DNA from: JAJECS01 sp965219705
GTDB lineage: Bacteria; Chloroflexota; UBA11872
Assembly (NCBI GenBank): GCA_965219705.1
Contig: OZ244789.1
Span: forward strand, 2,790,001 to 2,854,000
Reading direction: 5' to 3'
DNA: 64,000 nt
A program made the position numbers and the translations under genes. The notes beneath the pieces are model-generated. The model was given only the letters and a program-made list of their open reading frames with translations, did no database searches and had not been told where the DNA came from. Each line of letters begins with the position of its first letter. Position 1 is the stretch's first letter. Below, piece by piece: positions 9,279-17,307 of this stretch.

Positions 9279-11236
9279 AGCACGAGGCGCAGCCCGAGCC
9301 CCTCTGGCGTCCACCGCCGGATGCTCGCCGTAGCACGCAGTTGGGTCGGTTCTGGCTGACGGCGGAGGCTCGAACGGGCCGGACGTTCGCCGACTATGCC
9401 GCGTTGCATCGCTGGTCCGTGAATGACCGGGAGGCGTTCTGGGGCCTCTACGCTGAGTTTGCCGGCATTGAGTACGACAGGCCCGCCGAACGGGTGAAGG
9501 GCCCCGATGAGATGCCCGGCACGCAATGGTTCCCCGGAGCACGCCTCAACTTTGCCAAGAATCTTCTCCGGCGCCGCGACGACCACATCGCCCTGATCGC
9601 TGTCACGGAGCAGGGCATCGTCGCGAAGCTCACCTACGGGCAGCTGCATCGCCAGGTCGAGTGCTGCGCCGACGCCATGCGGGTCTCCGGAATAGTGGCG
9701 GGTGACCGCGTTGCCGGCATGGTCAGCAATGGCGTAGAGGCCGTGGTGGCGTTCCTGGCCAGCGCCAGCATCGGAGCGATCTGGAGCGCCTGCTCACCGG
9801 ACTTCGGGGCGCAGGCCGCCATTGCCCGCCTTGGCCAAATAGCCCCCAAGCTCTTAGTCGCCAGCGCGGCCTATCGCTATGGCGACCGTGACTACGACTG
9901 CCTGGACACCATCCGCACGGTGGCAAACGAGCTGCCTGGCCTGGAGCGGGTCGTGCTCGTCACGCCGGCAGGCTCGGCGCTTGGCGATCCCGGTTGGGTC
10001 ACGTGGAGCGACTTCGTAGATCGCCCCGCGGCGGAGCCGCTGGCCTTCACGCCGCTGCCATTCGATCACCCGCTGTACATCCTGTACTCATCGGGGACGA
10101 CCGGCCCGCCCAAGTGCATGGTCCACGGCGCCGGCGGCAGCCTCTTGCAGCACCGCAAGGAGCACCAGCTCCACACCGACGTCACCCCGGACGACGTGAT
10201 GATCTACGTCACGACCTGCGGCTGGATGATGTGGAATTGGCTGGTCAGCGGTCTGGCCACCGGCTGCACCCTGGTGCTCTACGACGGCAGTGCGTCGCAT
10301 CCCAGCCTGGCCGTGCTCTGGCGGCTGATCGATGAGCTTGACATAACTATCTTCGGGACCAGCGCACCATTCCTCGAAACCTGTATGCGCAGGCGGACGC
10401 CAACCTGGGCGCATCCAACTTTGCGCGCGATCCTTTCCACCGGATCTCCGCTGTCGCCCGCGGCGTTCCGCTGGACGCAGGCCGCGGCCGGACGGGATGT
10501 CCGCATCTCGTCGATCGCCGGTGGCACGGATATCGTCTCGTGCTTCGTCCTGGGGAACCCTCTGCTCCCGGTCTATGCCGGTGAGATCCAATGTCTGGGC
10601 CTCGGCATGGACGTCGCGGCGTTCGATGCCGCGGGGCGGCCGGTTGTCGGCGCCAAGGGCGAGCTCGTGTGCCGCCGCCCGTTTCCATCCATGCCGGTGC
10701 GGTTCTGGAACGACGCTGATGGAGAGGCTTATCGCCGGGCCTACTTTGAGGCCTACCCCGGCGTTTGGCACCACGGCGACTTCATCGAGATCACGCCGCG
10801 CGGCGGCGTGATCATGTACGGGCGCAGTGACGCCACGTTGAATCCCGGCGGCGTTCGCATTGGGACCGCGGAGATCTACCGGCCGCTGGAGCAGATCGCG
10901 TGGGTGGCCGACGCGTTGGCGGCGGGGATGCCGCGCGGCGCGTCGGAGGAAACTGCGCTGTTCGTGGTCGTCGGCGACGACAAGGGGCTTTCTCGCGCGC
11001 GTGTGAACGAGCTGCGGACGCTGATCCGGCGTGAGGCGTCGCCGCGACACGTTCCGCGACGCGTCCTCCAGGTGCCAGCCGTGCCGCGAACGCGCAACGG
11101 GAAGCTGGCCGAGCTGGCGGTCACGCGGATTCTGCGCGGGGAGAGCGTGCCGAATCGGGACGCTCTGACGAACCCCGAGTGCCTGGACGCGTTCGCACGT
11201 GCGCGCGACAACCTCGTAGGGACGCACGCGAAATGA
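9275..11236 (+). CDS. aacS: Acetoacetyl-CoA synthetase
   Basis: A 653-residue ANL-superfamily adenylating enzyme of the length and architecture of acetoacetate-CoA ligase: the N-terminal cap with FWLTAEARTG, the P-loop-like YILYSSGTTGPPKCMVHG near residue 270, and GRSDATLNPGGVRIG with the C-terminal NGK lysine region. It activates acetoacetate to acetoacetyl-CoA at the expense of ATP, for use of ketone bodies or PHB-derived acetoacetate. It is translationally coupled to glpK. The pairing with glycerol kinase is unusual and no PHB gene is nearby, so its cellular role is inferred only from the family. Confidence 0.92.
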   Translation: MKHEAQPEPLWRPPPDARRSTQLGRFWLTAEARTGRTFADYAALHRWSVNDREAFWGLYAEFAGIEYDRPAERVKGPDEMPGTQWFPGARLNFAKNLLRRRDDHIALIAVTEQGIVAKLTYGQLHRQVECCADAMRVSGIVAGDRVAGMVSNGVEAVVAFLASASIGAIWSACSPDFGAQAAIARLGQIAPKLLVASAAYRYGDRDYDCLDTIRTVANELPGLERVVLVTPAGSALGDPGWVTWSDFVDRPAAEPLAFTPLPFDHPLYILYSSGTTGPPKCMVHGAGGSLLQHRKEHQLHTDVTPDDVMIYVTTCGWMMWNWLVSGLATGCTLVLYDGSASHPSLAVLWRLIDELDITIFGTSAPFLETCMRRRTPTWAHPTLRAILSTGSPLSPAAFRWTQAAAGRDVRISSIAGGTDIVSCFVLGNPLLPVYAGEIQCLGLGMDVAAFDAAGRPVVGAKGELVCRRPFPSMPVRFWNDADGEAYRRAYFEAYPGVWHHGDFIEITPRGGVIMYGRSDATLNPGGVRIGTAEIYRPLEQIAWVADALAAGMPRGASEETALFVVVGDDKGLSRARVNELRTLIRREASPRHVPRRVLQVPAVPRTRNGKLAELAVTRILRGESVPNRDALTNPECLDAFARARDNLVGTHAK

Positions 11237-11288
11237 ATATCATGGCCCGGCCGTTGTTGCACTTGGTTCGACGGGGGAGCGCGCGACC

Positions 11289-12230
11289 GTGCGGGCACTG
11301 ATCATGGGCGGTGCGGGGAGCATCGGGTCTCGTCTTGCCGCGGCGCTCGTCGCTCGCGGTGACGAGGTGCTCTCTTTCGATATCAGCGCCGAGCCGATCG
11401 TGACTTCCCCCGAGTTCGCGCAGGTCACCGCGCGTATCGGCAGCGTTCAAGACGCGGCGGCGGTGGATGGGGTCGTGGCGGAATTCCGACCCGATGTCAT
11501 CTTCCACCTCGCGGCGATCCTGTCCGGACTGGCCGAGTTGGATTCCGGGTTGGCTTGGCGCGTGAACGTCGATGGCACGCGCCACGTGCTTGAGGCCGCT
11601 CGCAAGTTCGGCACGCCCCGGGTGGTGTTCACCAGCACGGTCGCCACCTACGGCGCCGGGCTGCCCGAGCCGATCACCGAGGATGCGCCGCAGTGGCCGG
11701 CGGGGCTTTATGGGGTGACCAAGGTGCTCGGTGAGCGTCTGGGGGTCTACTACCACCAGCGGTTTGGTCTCGATTTCCGCGCCGTCAGGCTTGCGGCCAT
11801 GATGGCGCCTAACGCGCCGGCGGGCGGCGCGGCCAGCGCCTTCGTGTGCGACCTGTACGTCAATGCCGTCCGTGCGGGCGCGTACGACCTCTACGTGTAC
11901 CCGACGACCCGCGTCCCCGTCGTCTGGGTCGACGATGTCGTGGGCGCCCTGCAGCTCCTCAACGACGCTGACGAGCGGAAGCTCTCGCGCCGCGTCTACC
12001 ACATCATCGGGGCCGGCCCGAGCGTCCAGGAGATGGTCGACGCCGTGCAGGAGCGGCTGCCCCACGCCCGCCTGCGGTTCGAGATCGACCCGGTGCGAGC
12101 GGACATCGTCGATAGTTGGCCGTCACGCATGGACGACTCCGCGGCGCGCGCGGACTGGGACTGGCAGCCGCGCTTCGATCTGGAGCGCATGACCGCCGCC
12201 AACCTGGCCGCCTTGGGTGCGCCGGAATAA
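11289..12230 (+). CDS. NAD-dependent epimerase/dehydratase family protein, L-threonine 3-dehydrogenase-like
   Basis: A 313-residue extended SDR. The dinucleotide motif GGAGSIGSR is at residue 8 and the catalytic YGVTK lies near residue 146. The C-terminal part (PTTRVPVVWVDD, then SWPSRMDDSAARADWDW) resembles the SDR-type L-threonine 3-dehydrogenases, in which the SWP and DDSxAR segments are characteristic. Substrate assignment is tentative, because sugar epimerases share the fold. GTG start with GGGGGAG upstream, 52 bases after the acetoacetyl-CoA synthetase gene. The bicupin gene follows after 22 bases, suggesting one operon. Confidence 0.72.
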   Translation: MRALIMGGAGSIGSRLAAALVARGDEVLSFDISAEPIVTSPEFAQVTARIGSVQDAAAVDGVVAEFRPDVIFHLAAILSGLAELDSGLAWRVNVDGTRHVLEAARKFGTPRVVFTSTVATYGAGLPEPITEDAPQWPAGLYGVTKVLGERLGVYYHQRFGLDFRAVRLAAMMAPNAPAGGAASAFVCDLYVNAVRAGAYDLYVYPTTRVPVVWVDDVVGALQLLNDADERKLSRRVYHIIGAGPSVQEMVDAVQERLPHARLRFEIDPVRADIVDSWPSRMDDSAARADWDWQPRFDLERMTAANLAALGAPE

Positions 12231-12252
12231 GACCAAGGCGCTGCTCTCGCTG

Positions 12253-13419
12253 ATGAATCAACGCTACCGAGACCTTTCAGAACTCGCGGTCGCGGCAATC
12301 GACGGCCGCCGCGACGTGTCTCAGCTCTCGTCGTCGGACATCGACCTGGCCCGCCTCTACGTCTACGCCTATCGCACGCACACGGTGGGTGCGTTTCACG
12401 CCACCCGGCTCGCTCTCGACCCATTCAGCGGCGCGCCTGCCGTGCAAGCTGCCCAGCGCAGGCTGCGCGATCTTCAGGCGCTCGCCATGCGTCCCGTGCC
12501 GGCCGACGTACGCGCGGCGGCGCCGACGCTCGCCTGGTATCACGCCTGGAGCGATGAGGTCGCCGCCGCGCTCACCGGTCCCGACATCCCGCCCGATGCG
12601 CGCGTGATAGGAGACCGCTTCCAAAACGTGATCAATGCCATTCGCGTTTCCGACGGGATCGTCCCCACCCGCGATGACGCCCTGCCCGAGCAGGCGAGCT
12701 ACAAGGTGCCGGGCATCGAGGTCGTCATCGTGCCGCTGGTCTACGGCGATCACATCTCGTGGAACACCGCGTTTGTCACGGCCGCGAGCGGCGGCGCCAC
12801 CACCCACCGGCACGCGCTGCAAGTTGAGATCCACCTGGGGTACGACGGCGTTCAGGGACGGACCTTGCTCGATGGTCGCGCCGCAACGGTGACCGAGCCG
12901 TACGCCATGCCCATTCCGCCAATGCTCGACCACGGGTTTGACAACCTCAGCGGCCACGATCACTTCGTGCCGTTCGTGTTCGGCTCGCGGACTCTCGACG
13001 GATGGGGTGTGTTCTTCGATGTCGAGCCGCGGCCATCGTCCACCAGCGACTGGCCCGAGACTCCGCTCGAGTCGCCGGGCATGAACGGCTCCGTCTACCT
13101 CGAGCCGGCGCTCGCGGCGCTGCGCCAGGCGGCGCCGGGCCAGCGCCGTGTGCTGATTGCCGCCGAGCGCACCGCCCGCCGCGCCACCGGGGGACTGGAG
13201 CTGGCGGCCATGCATGTCAGCGAGCAGGAGACGACGCTGACCTTTGACGAATTCCACATCCTCTCGGTGCGGGAGGGACGGGCTCGGCTCTCGATTGCCG
13301 GAGTCACCGTCGATCTCGGGCCGAGGGAGCATGTCGGCATTCCCGCCGGTCTGCGCGCTACCCTGCGTGCGCTCGATGGCCCGTGCCTCCTGCTCGAGGC
13401 CTCGTTGCAACCTGGTTGA
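12253..13419 (+). CDS. Bicupin-like protein of unknown function
   Basis: A 388-residue protein I cannot assign. The N-terminal ~130 residues are helical and charged. The middle has a cupin-like stretch with TTHRHALQVEIHLGYDG, which has the spaced His and Glu residues of a metal-binding cupin motif 1, and DHGFDNLSGHDHFVPFVF further on. The C-terminal ~90 residues look like a second, degenerate cupin (FHILSVREGRARLSIAG). Such proteins are often sugar isomerases, dioxygenases or lyases. The ATG at 12253 is preferred over an upstream ATA/CGG-rich extension that overlaps the previous gene. It sits between a dehydrogenase and a sugar-phosphate-isomerase-like protein, which suggests sugar-acid metabolism. 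Confidence 0.6.
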   Translation: MNQRYRDLSELAVAAIDGRRDVSQLSSSDIDLARLYVYAYRTHTVGAFHATRLALDPFSGAPAVQAAQRRLRDLQALAMRPVPADVRAAAPTLAWYHAWSDEVAAALTGPDIPPDARVIGDRFQNVINAIRVSDGIVPTRDDALPEQASYKVPGIEVVIVPLVYGDHISWNTAFVTAASGGATTHRHALQVEIHLGYDGVQGRTLLDGRAATVTEPYAMPIPPMLDHGFDNLSGHDHFVPFVFGSRTLDGWGVFFDVEPRPSSTSDWPETPLESPGMNGSVYLEPALAALRQAAPGQRRVLIAAERTARRATGGLELAAMHVSEQETTLTFDEFHILSVREGRARLSIAGVTVDLGPREHVGIPAGLRATLRALDGPCLLLEASLQPG

Positions 13420-13458
13420 CACGCTCGCCAATCTTCTGACCTAAAGAAGGAGCACGAA

Positions 13459-14223
13459 ATGCGGATCGGCGCCTGCCTATGGTCCCTGCCCGAAGACCCC
13501 CACGAGGCCGCGGCCTGGGCCAAGGACGCGGGCTTCGAGGCAATCGACGTGGATCCAGGATTCGCCGCGGGGTGGGACTCGGAGGGCGGATTGCCCGTGG
13601 CCAGCGTTGCCATCGCACATCTCATGCCCGAGGGCGCCGCCCTTGAGGCTGCCGACGCGGGGGCGCGGACGCAGGCGCTGGACCACGTGCGTGCCGGACT
13701 AGCCGAGGCGGCCGAGCTCGGGGCGGAGTTCGTCTACCTGCCGCCGGCCTCAGCCGATGACGCGGCGTCCCGGGCTCGCTACCGCCAGGCGGTGGTGGAC
13801 CTCACCAACGAGGCGCAGCGACTGGGCATCAAGTTTGGCATCGAGCACTTTCCCGGCTACGCGCTGCCCAGCGTGGCGCTGACCCAGCAGTTCGTCGAGG
13901 AGGTGGCGCATCCCAATTTGTTCGTTTTGCTCGATATTGGCCACGCCCAGATCAGTGGTGAGAGCGTGGCTGACGCGGTCGAGGCTCTAGGCGATCTGAT
14001 GGTCTTCGTCCACTTCGACGACAACCGCGGCGAGCTCGACGATCATCTGGCGCTGCTCGACGGCCTCCAGCAGGAGCAGGACCTCGTGGACGCCGTCAGG
14101 GCGCTGCGGCGCCATGGCTACGACGGTCAGATCTCCATCGAGATGAACCCGAAGCTGCCGGACCCCCGCGAGGCGACGGTCCGGAGCTTCGAGATTCTCA
14201 AGCGCGTGATGGCCCGGGCGTAG
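13459..14223 (+). CDS. Sugar phosphate isomerase/epimerase (AP endonuclease 2-like TIM barrel)
   Basis: A 254-residue single-domain protein of the xylose-isomerase-like TIM barrel family. MRIGACLWSLP at the N terminus forms strand 1; GIEHFPG, LLDIGHAQ, VHFDDNRGE and ISIEMNP supply the Glu, Asp and His metal ligands typical of this fold at successive strand ends. Members epimerise or isomerise keto-sugars or inosose; the substrate is unknown here. AAGGAG lies eight bases before the ATG. It is the last gene of the rightward operon and ends ten bases from the convergent sulfurtransferase stop. Confidence 0.82.
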   Translation: MRIGACLWSLPEDPHEAAAWAKDAGFEAIDVDPGFAAGWDSEGGLPVASVAIAHLMPEGAALEAADAGARTQALDHVRAGLAEAAELGAEFVYLPPASADDAASRARYRQAVVDLTNEAQRLGIKFGIEHFPGYALPSVALTQQFVEEVAHPNLFVLLDIGHAQISGESVADAVEALGDLMVFVHFDDNRGELDDHLALLDGLQQEQDLVDAVRALRRHGYDGQISIEMNPKLPDPREATVRSFEILKRVMARA

Positions 14224-14232
14224 GCCGGCGGC

Positions 14233-15075
14233 CTACTTCTCGATCGGCACGCCGATCATCGACCCCCACTCGGTCCACGAGCCGTCGTAGTTGCTTACGT
14301 TCGGCAATCCGATCAGCTCCTTGAGCGCAAACCAGGTGTGCGAGGACCGCTCACCGATGCGGCAGTAGGCGATCACGTCCTTGTCGGCGCTCGCGCCCTT
14401 GCCGCCGTAGATCTCCTGCAGCTCGTCGGCCGACTTGAAGGTGCCGTCCTCCTCGTTGACGGCCGTGAGCCAGGGCACGTTGTGCGCGCCGGGGATGTGG
14501 CCCATGCGCTGCGCCGTCTCCGGCAAGCCTGGAGGGGCCATGATCTCGCCGTTGAACTCGGCCGGCGACCGCACGTCGATCATCACCGACCCGCTGTCGC
14601 CGAGCGCGTCCTGCACGTCGCGCTGAAACGCCCGCAGGTCCGCGGCCGGCGGCTGCGCCGTGTAGGTGGCCGGCGTGATCGAAGGTGGATCGGTCGTCAA
14701 CGGGCGCCCGTCCTTCTCCCACTTCAAGCGCCCGCCATTCATCAGGCTGACGGTCTCGTGCCCGTAGAGCTTGAAAATCCAGTAGGCGAACGCGGCGAAC
14801 CAGTTGTTGTTGTCGCCATAGAGCACGACGTGCGAGTCATTGGAGATGCCCGAAGCGCCCAGCAGCTCATCCCATTGGGGCTCGGTGGCAATGTCGCGCC
14901 GGACCTGGTCCGAGAGCTGGGACTGCCAGTTCCAGCCGATGGCGCCGGCGATGTGACCCGTTTCATAGGCAGTCGTGTCCACATCCACTTCGACGAGCCG
15001 GACGTTTGGGTCCGAGCCGTGCTCGGCGACCCATGCCACATCGACCAGGGCATTCGGATTTGCGTAGTCGGCCAT
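14233..15075 (-). CDS. Thiosulfate/3-mercaptopyruvate sulfurtransferase (tandem rhodanese)
   Basis: A 280-residue protein with two rhodanese domains. The N-terminal domain is inactive (HVVLYGDNNNWFAAFAYW, no cysteine), and the C-terminal domain carries the active-site loop CRIGERSSHTW near residue 240. It transfers sulfane sulfur from thiosulfate or mercaptopyruvate to an acceptor such as cyanide or thiols. The CRxGERS-type loop favours thiosulfate. I chose the second ATG at 15075 because AAGGAG then lies seven bases upstream; the first ATG is only one base from it. Divergent from the small unknown gene at 15193. Confidence 0.9.
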   Translation of the reverse strand: MADYANPNALVDVAWVAEHGSDPNVRLVEVDVDTTAYETGHIAGAIGWNWQSQLSDQVRRDIATEPQWDELLGASGISNDSHVVLYGDNNNWFAAFAYWIFKLYGHETVSLMNGGRLKWEKDGRPLTTDPPSITPATYTAQPPAADLRAFQRDVQDALGDSGSVMIDVRSPAEFNGEIMAPPGLPETAQRMGHIPGAHNVPWLTAVNEEDGTFKSADELQEIYGGKGASADKDVIAYCRIGERSSHTWFALKELIGLPNVSNYDGSWTEWGSMIGVPIEK

Positions 15076-15192
15076 GGGCATTCTCCTTGCGTCGTGCCGC
15101 TGTAAAGTTTGTCACGCTACTCGCCTATGTATCTTGGCAGCCGGACATGCGACCTACAACAGGAGCGCCGCTAACTGTGAGACTCGGGCGTT

Positions 15193-15594
15193 ATGCCTGA
15201 GCTATACACCGGCCCCGGTCATTCCGAAGCCGCCGTTGAGGTCGGGCGCAGGGTCTCCGGCCGGTTTCGCTTCGTGATCGCGCGTGAATCCGATGGTGCC
15301 TGGTGGCTGCACGTGCAGCCGGCACCGGCCATCACCAGCATGTCGCTGCGCTTTCGGGAAAGCCATGCATTGCGCGTCATGGGCTTCACGCCCGTCAGAG
15401 CTTCGCGGTTCTTCCCGGCCGCCTGCACGTTTGCCGGGTGCTACTCGCGCGAAATCCATCTACCGTCGGGCGATGATCATGCCGACGAAGCGGCGGCGCG
15501 GATCGCGGTCCGTCTCGAGCCGGCCATTGACGCGCTGCTGAAGCTGGCGGCTGAAGTCGAGCCTCTCGGCATCGACCTGCCGCTGCCGGACTAG
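15193..15594 (+). CDS. Hypothetical protein
   Basis: A 133-residue protein I do not recognise. It has no signal peptide or membrane segment. A central segment contains two cysteines (FFPAACTFAGCYSREIHL) and the C terminus is a helical Ala/Leu-rich stretch. The ATG has no strong ribosome binding site. It is flanked by divergent sulfurtransferase and convergent Gfo/Idh/MocA genes, with a gap of only ten bases on the right, which supports it being a real gene filling the interval. Function unknown. Confidence 0.55.
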   Translation: MPELYTGPGHSEAAVEVGRRVSGRFRFVIARESDGAWWLHVQPAPAITSMSLRFRESHALRVMGFTPVRASRFFPAACTFAGCYSREIHLPSGDDHADEAAARIAVRLEPAIDALLKLAAEVEPLGIDLPLPD

Positions 15595-15604
15595 CTCGGC
15601 GGGG

Positions 15605-16603
15605 CTACTGGCGTCCGGCGAGCCGGTAGGCCGCGTGGACCAGTTCGATGGCGTTTGCGCAATCCCTGGCGGAGATCGCCGGCGGATCGCCGCGTCCCGC
15701 ACGCTCGAGCATGTCCCGGATCAGGGGCGGATAGTTACCCGCGGCGGATGCGGCGCCGGGGAATCTGTCGACGCGTCCCGGCCCGATGACCTGCAAGCCG
15801 TCGGGTACCACGCGCAGCGTCGCCTTCTCCCCGGCGACCTTGAACTCGAGGTCGCTCTCGTTCGCGGGCCACGTGGGCCAGGTGTACCCAACCTCAACGT
15901 GTACGAGGGTGCCGTCGCCGTTGCGCAACGTGGCCAGGGCGTAGTCCTCGACTTCTGCTAGGTGGACGCGATTGCTGATGACCGCCGAGGCCACCGACAG
16001 CTCCGGCCCCACGAGCATGCGTGCCAGGTCCATGCCGTGGCCGCCGAGGTTGAGCAGCGCGCCTCCGCCGGCGAGCGCCCGGTCCCACATCCACGGGGAA
16101 TCCCATTCGCGGTATCGCTGCATGGTGGGGCGAATGAGGCGCATCACGATGTGTGAGATGCGTCCGAATTCGCCGGCGTCGATCATGGCTTTGGCCCGCA
16201 CGGCCCAGGGCAGCAGGCGATTCGGGAACGGCACCGCCGCCCACGCCCCTCGCTCCTCCGCGAGGTCCGCCAGCGCCGTGACGTCCTCGGCAGTCGTGCC
16301 CATGGGCTTTTCCATCATGAAGGGAATCCCGGCATCGATCAGGAAGCGGGCAATCGCCGGCATGTCGATATGCCGCCCAAGCGCGATGACGAAATCAGGC
16401 TTGGTCTCGTCGATCATGGCGCGGTAGTCGGCAAAGGCTCGACTTCCGTACCTGCGCGCGCGGTCGGCGGCCAGGTCGGCATCCGCATCCGACACGCCCA
16501 CAATGTCAACCTCCAGATCGCGCAGCACCTGCAGGTATTGAGCGTCGTAGGACGAGTGCCAATGGTTGACTTCGGTGACGGCAATGCGCCGCGGGATAGG
16601 CAT
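15605..16603 (-). CDS. Gfo/Idh/MocA family oxidoreductase
   Basis: A 332-residue NAD(P)-dependent dehydrogenase. The N-terminal Rossmann part begins RRIAVTEVNHWH, an atypical glycine-poor version of the usual GxGxxG, and includes EKPMG near residue 95, the conserved EKP lysine of this family. The C-terminal half has GGGALLNLGGHGMD, the substrate-binding HxxD region. Family members oxidise inositol, glucose-fructose or related polyols. The missing canonical glycine motif makes cofactor binding less certain. An inverted repeat ACATC-ACA-GATGT sits at 16607-16619, directly upstream of the ATG, and could be an operator. Confidence 0.85.
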   Translation of the reverse strand: MPIPRRIAVTEVNHWHSSYDAQYLQVLRDLEVDIVGVSDADADLAADRARRYGSRAFADYRAMIDETKPDFVIALGRHIDMPAIARFLIDAGIPFMMEKPMGTTAEDVTALADLAEERGAWAAVPFPNRLLPWAVRAKAMIDAGEFGRISHIVMRLIRPTMQRYREWDSPWMWDRALAGGGALLNLGGHGMDLARMLVGPELSVASAVISNRVHLAEVEDYALATLRNGDGTLVHVEVGYTWPTWPANESDLEFKVAGEKATLRVVPDGLQVIGPGRVDRFPGAASAAGNYPPLIRDMLERAGRGDPPAISARDCANAIELVHAAYRLAGRQ

Positions 16604-16695
16604 GCAACATCACAGATGTGCGCGGGTACCGGACCGTACCATGCGCCCTAGGAGTAGGCTTGCTGGAAGCAGCCTGGGCACTGGAGGTCGGCACA

Positions 16696-17190
16696 TTGAC
16701 CGAGAAGCAGTCATGGCAGGAGAAGGCGCGGGAGTTGGCGCGTCAGGCTGAGGCCGAGCTCAAGAGTGAGCGCGTGCAGCAGCGGCTTGAGGGCGCGCGC
16801 GCGGCGCTGGACGAGGCGCTCGAGAGCGACCAGGCTAAACGTGTGCGCGAGGACGCCAAGGTCCTGGGCGCCAAGGCCCGCAGCCAGGTCGAGCAAACGC
16901 TGGCGCGCGATGACGTGCAGCGGGTGCGGGAGGATGTGCATCAGATCGGGGCGAAGGCTCGCGACCAGGTCGAGCAGACTCTGGCAAGGGACGATGTCCA
17001 GCGGGTACGCGAGGATGTGCATCAGATTGGGGCAAAGGCCCGCGAGGCGGTCGACGCCGCCGTGCAACGCCCCGAGGCTCAAGAGGTGCTCCGGCGCGTC
17101 GAGTCCGCGATCGAGGATGTCAGCGAACGATTGCGACCCGCGGCGGCGGAGGACAAGAAGGAGCCGCCCGAGGAAACCGGCGCCTCGTAG
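16696..17190 (+). CDS. Amphipathic helical repeat protein (27-residue repeats), TTG start
   Basis: A 164-residue, highly charged Ala/Glu/Arg/Gln-rich protein of unknown function. Two consecutive 27-residue units at 16873-17034 are identical at 26 positions, and weaker copies precede and follow them, so most of the protein is a helical repeat array, probably coiled coil or surface-binding amphipathic helix. No signal peptide. I place the start at TTG 16696, eight bases after GGAGG; upstream in-frame sequence (GTG 16618) is hydrophobic and different in character. LEA-like, apolipoprotein-like or phasin-like roles are possible, and none is shown. Confidence 0.7.
   Translation: MTEKQSWQEKARELARQAEAELKSERVQQRLEGARAALDEALESDQAKRVREDAKVLGAKARSQVEQTLARDDVQRVREDVHQIGAKARDQVEQTLARDDVQRVREDVHQIGAKAREAVDAAVQRPEAQEVLRRVESAIEDVSERLRPAAAEDKKEPPEETGAS
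16873..17034 (+). repeat. Two tandem 81-bp coding repeats
   Basis: Units 16873-16953 and 16954-17034 encode 27 residues each, beginning KARSQVEQTL and KARDQVEQTL and ending VHQIGA. By codon-by-codon comparison they differ in one amino acid (Ser/Asp) but in twelve codons synonymously. The protein repeat has therefore been kept while the DNA diverged, which points to an old duplication under purifying selection and not to recent slippage. Confidence 0.9.
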
Positions 17191-17307
17191 CGACCGTTGT
17201 CCCCGGGCCTCGGCGCGGTTGGCGCGTCACGGCAAGACCGGGCGTCAAACTGGCCAGGCCAGTCGGTTACGGAGGGGTGAAGCGATGGCGCGTCACAGGT
17301 GCCGAGC

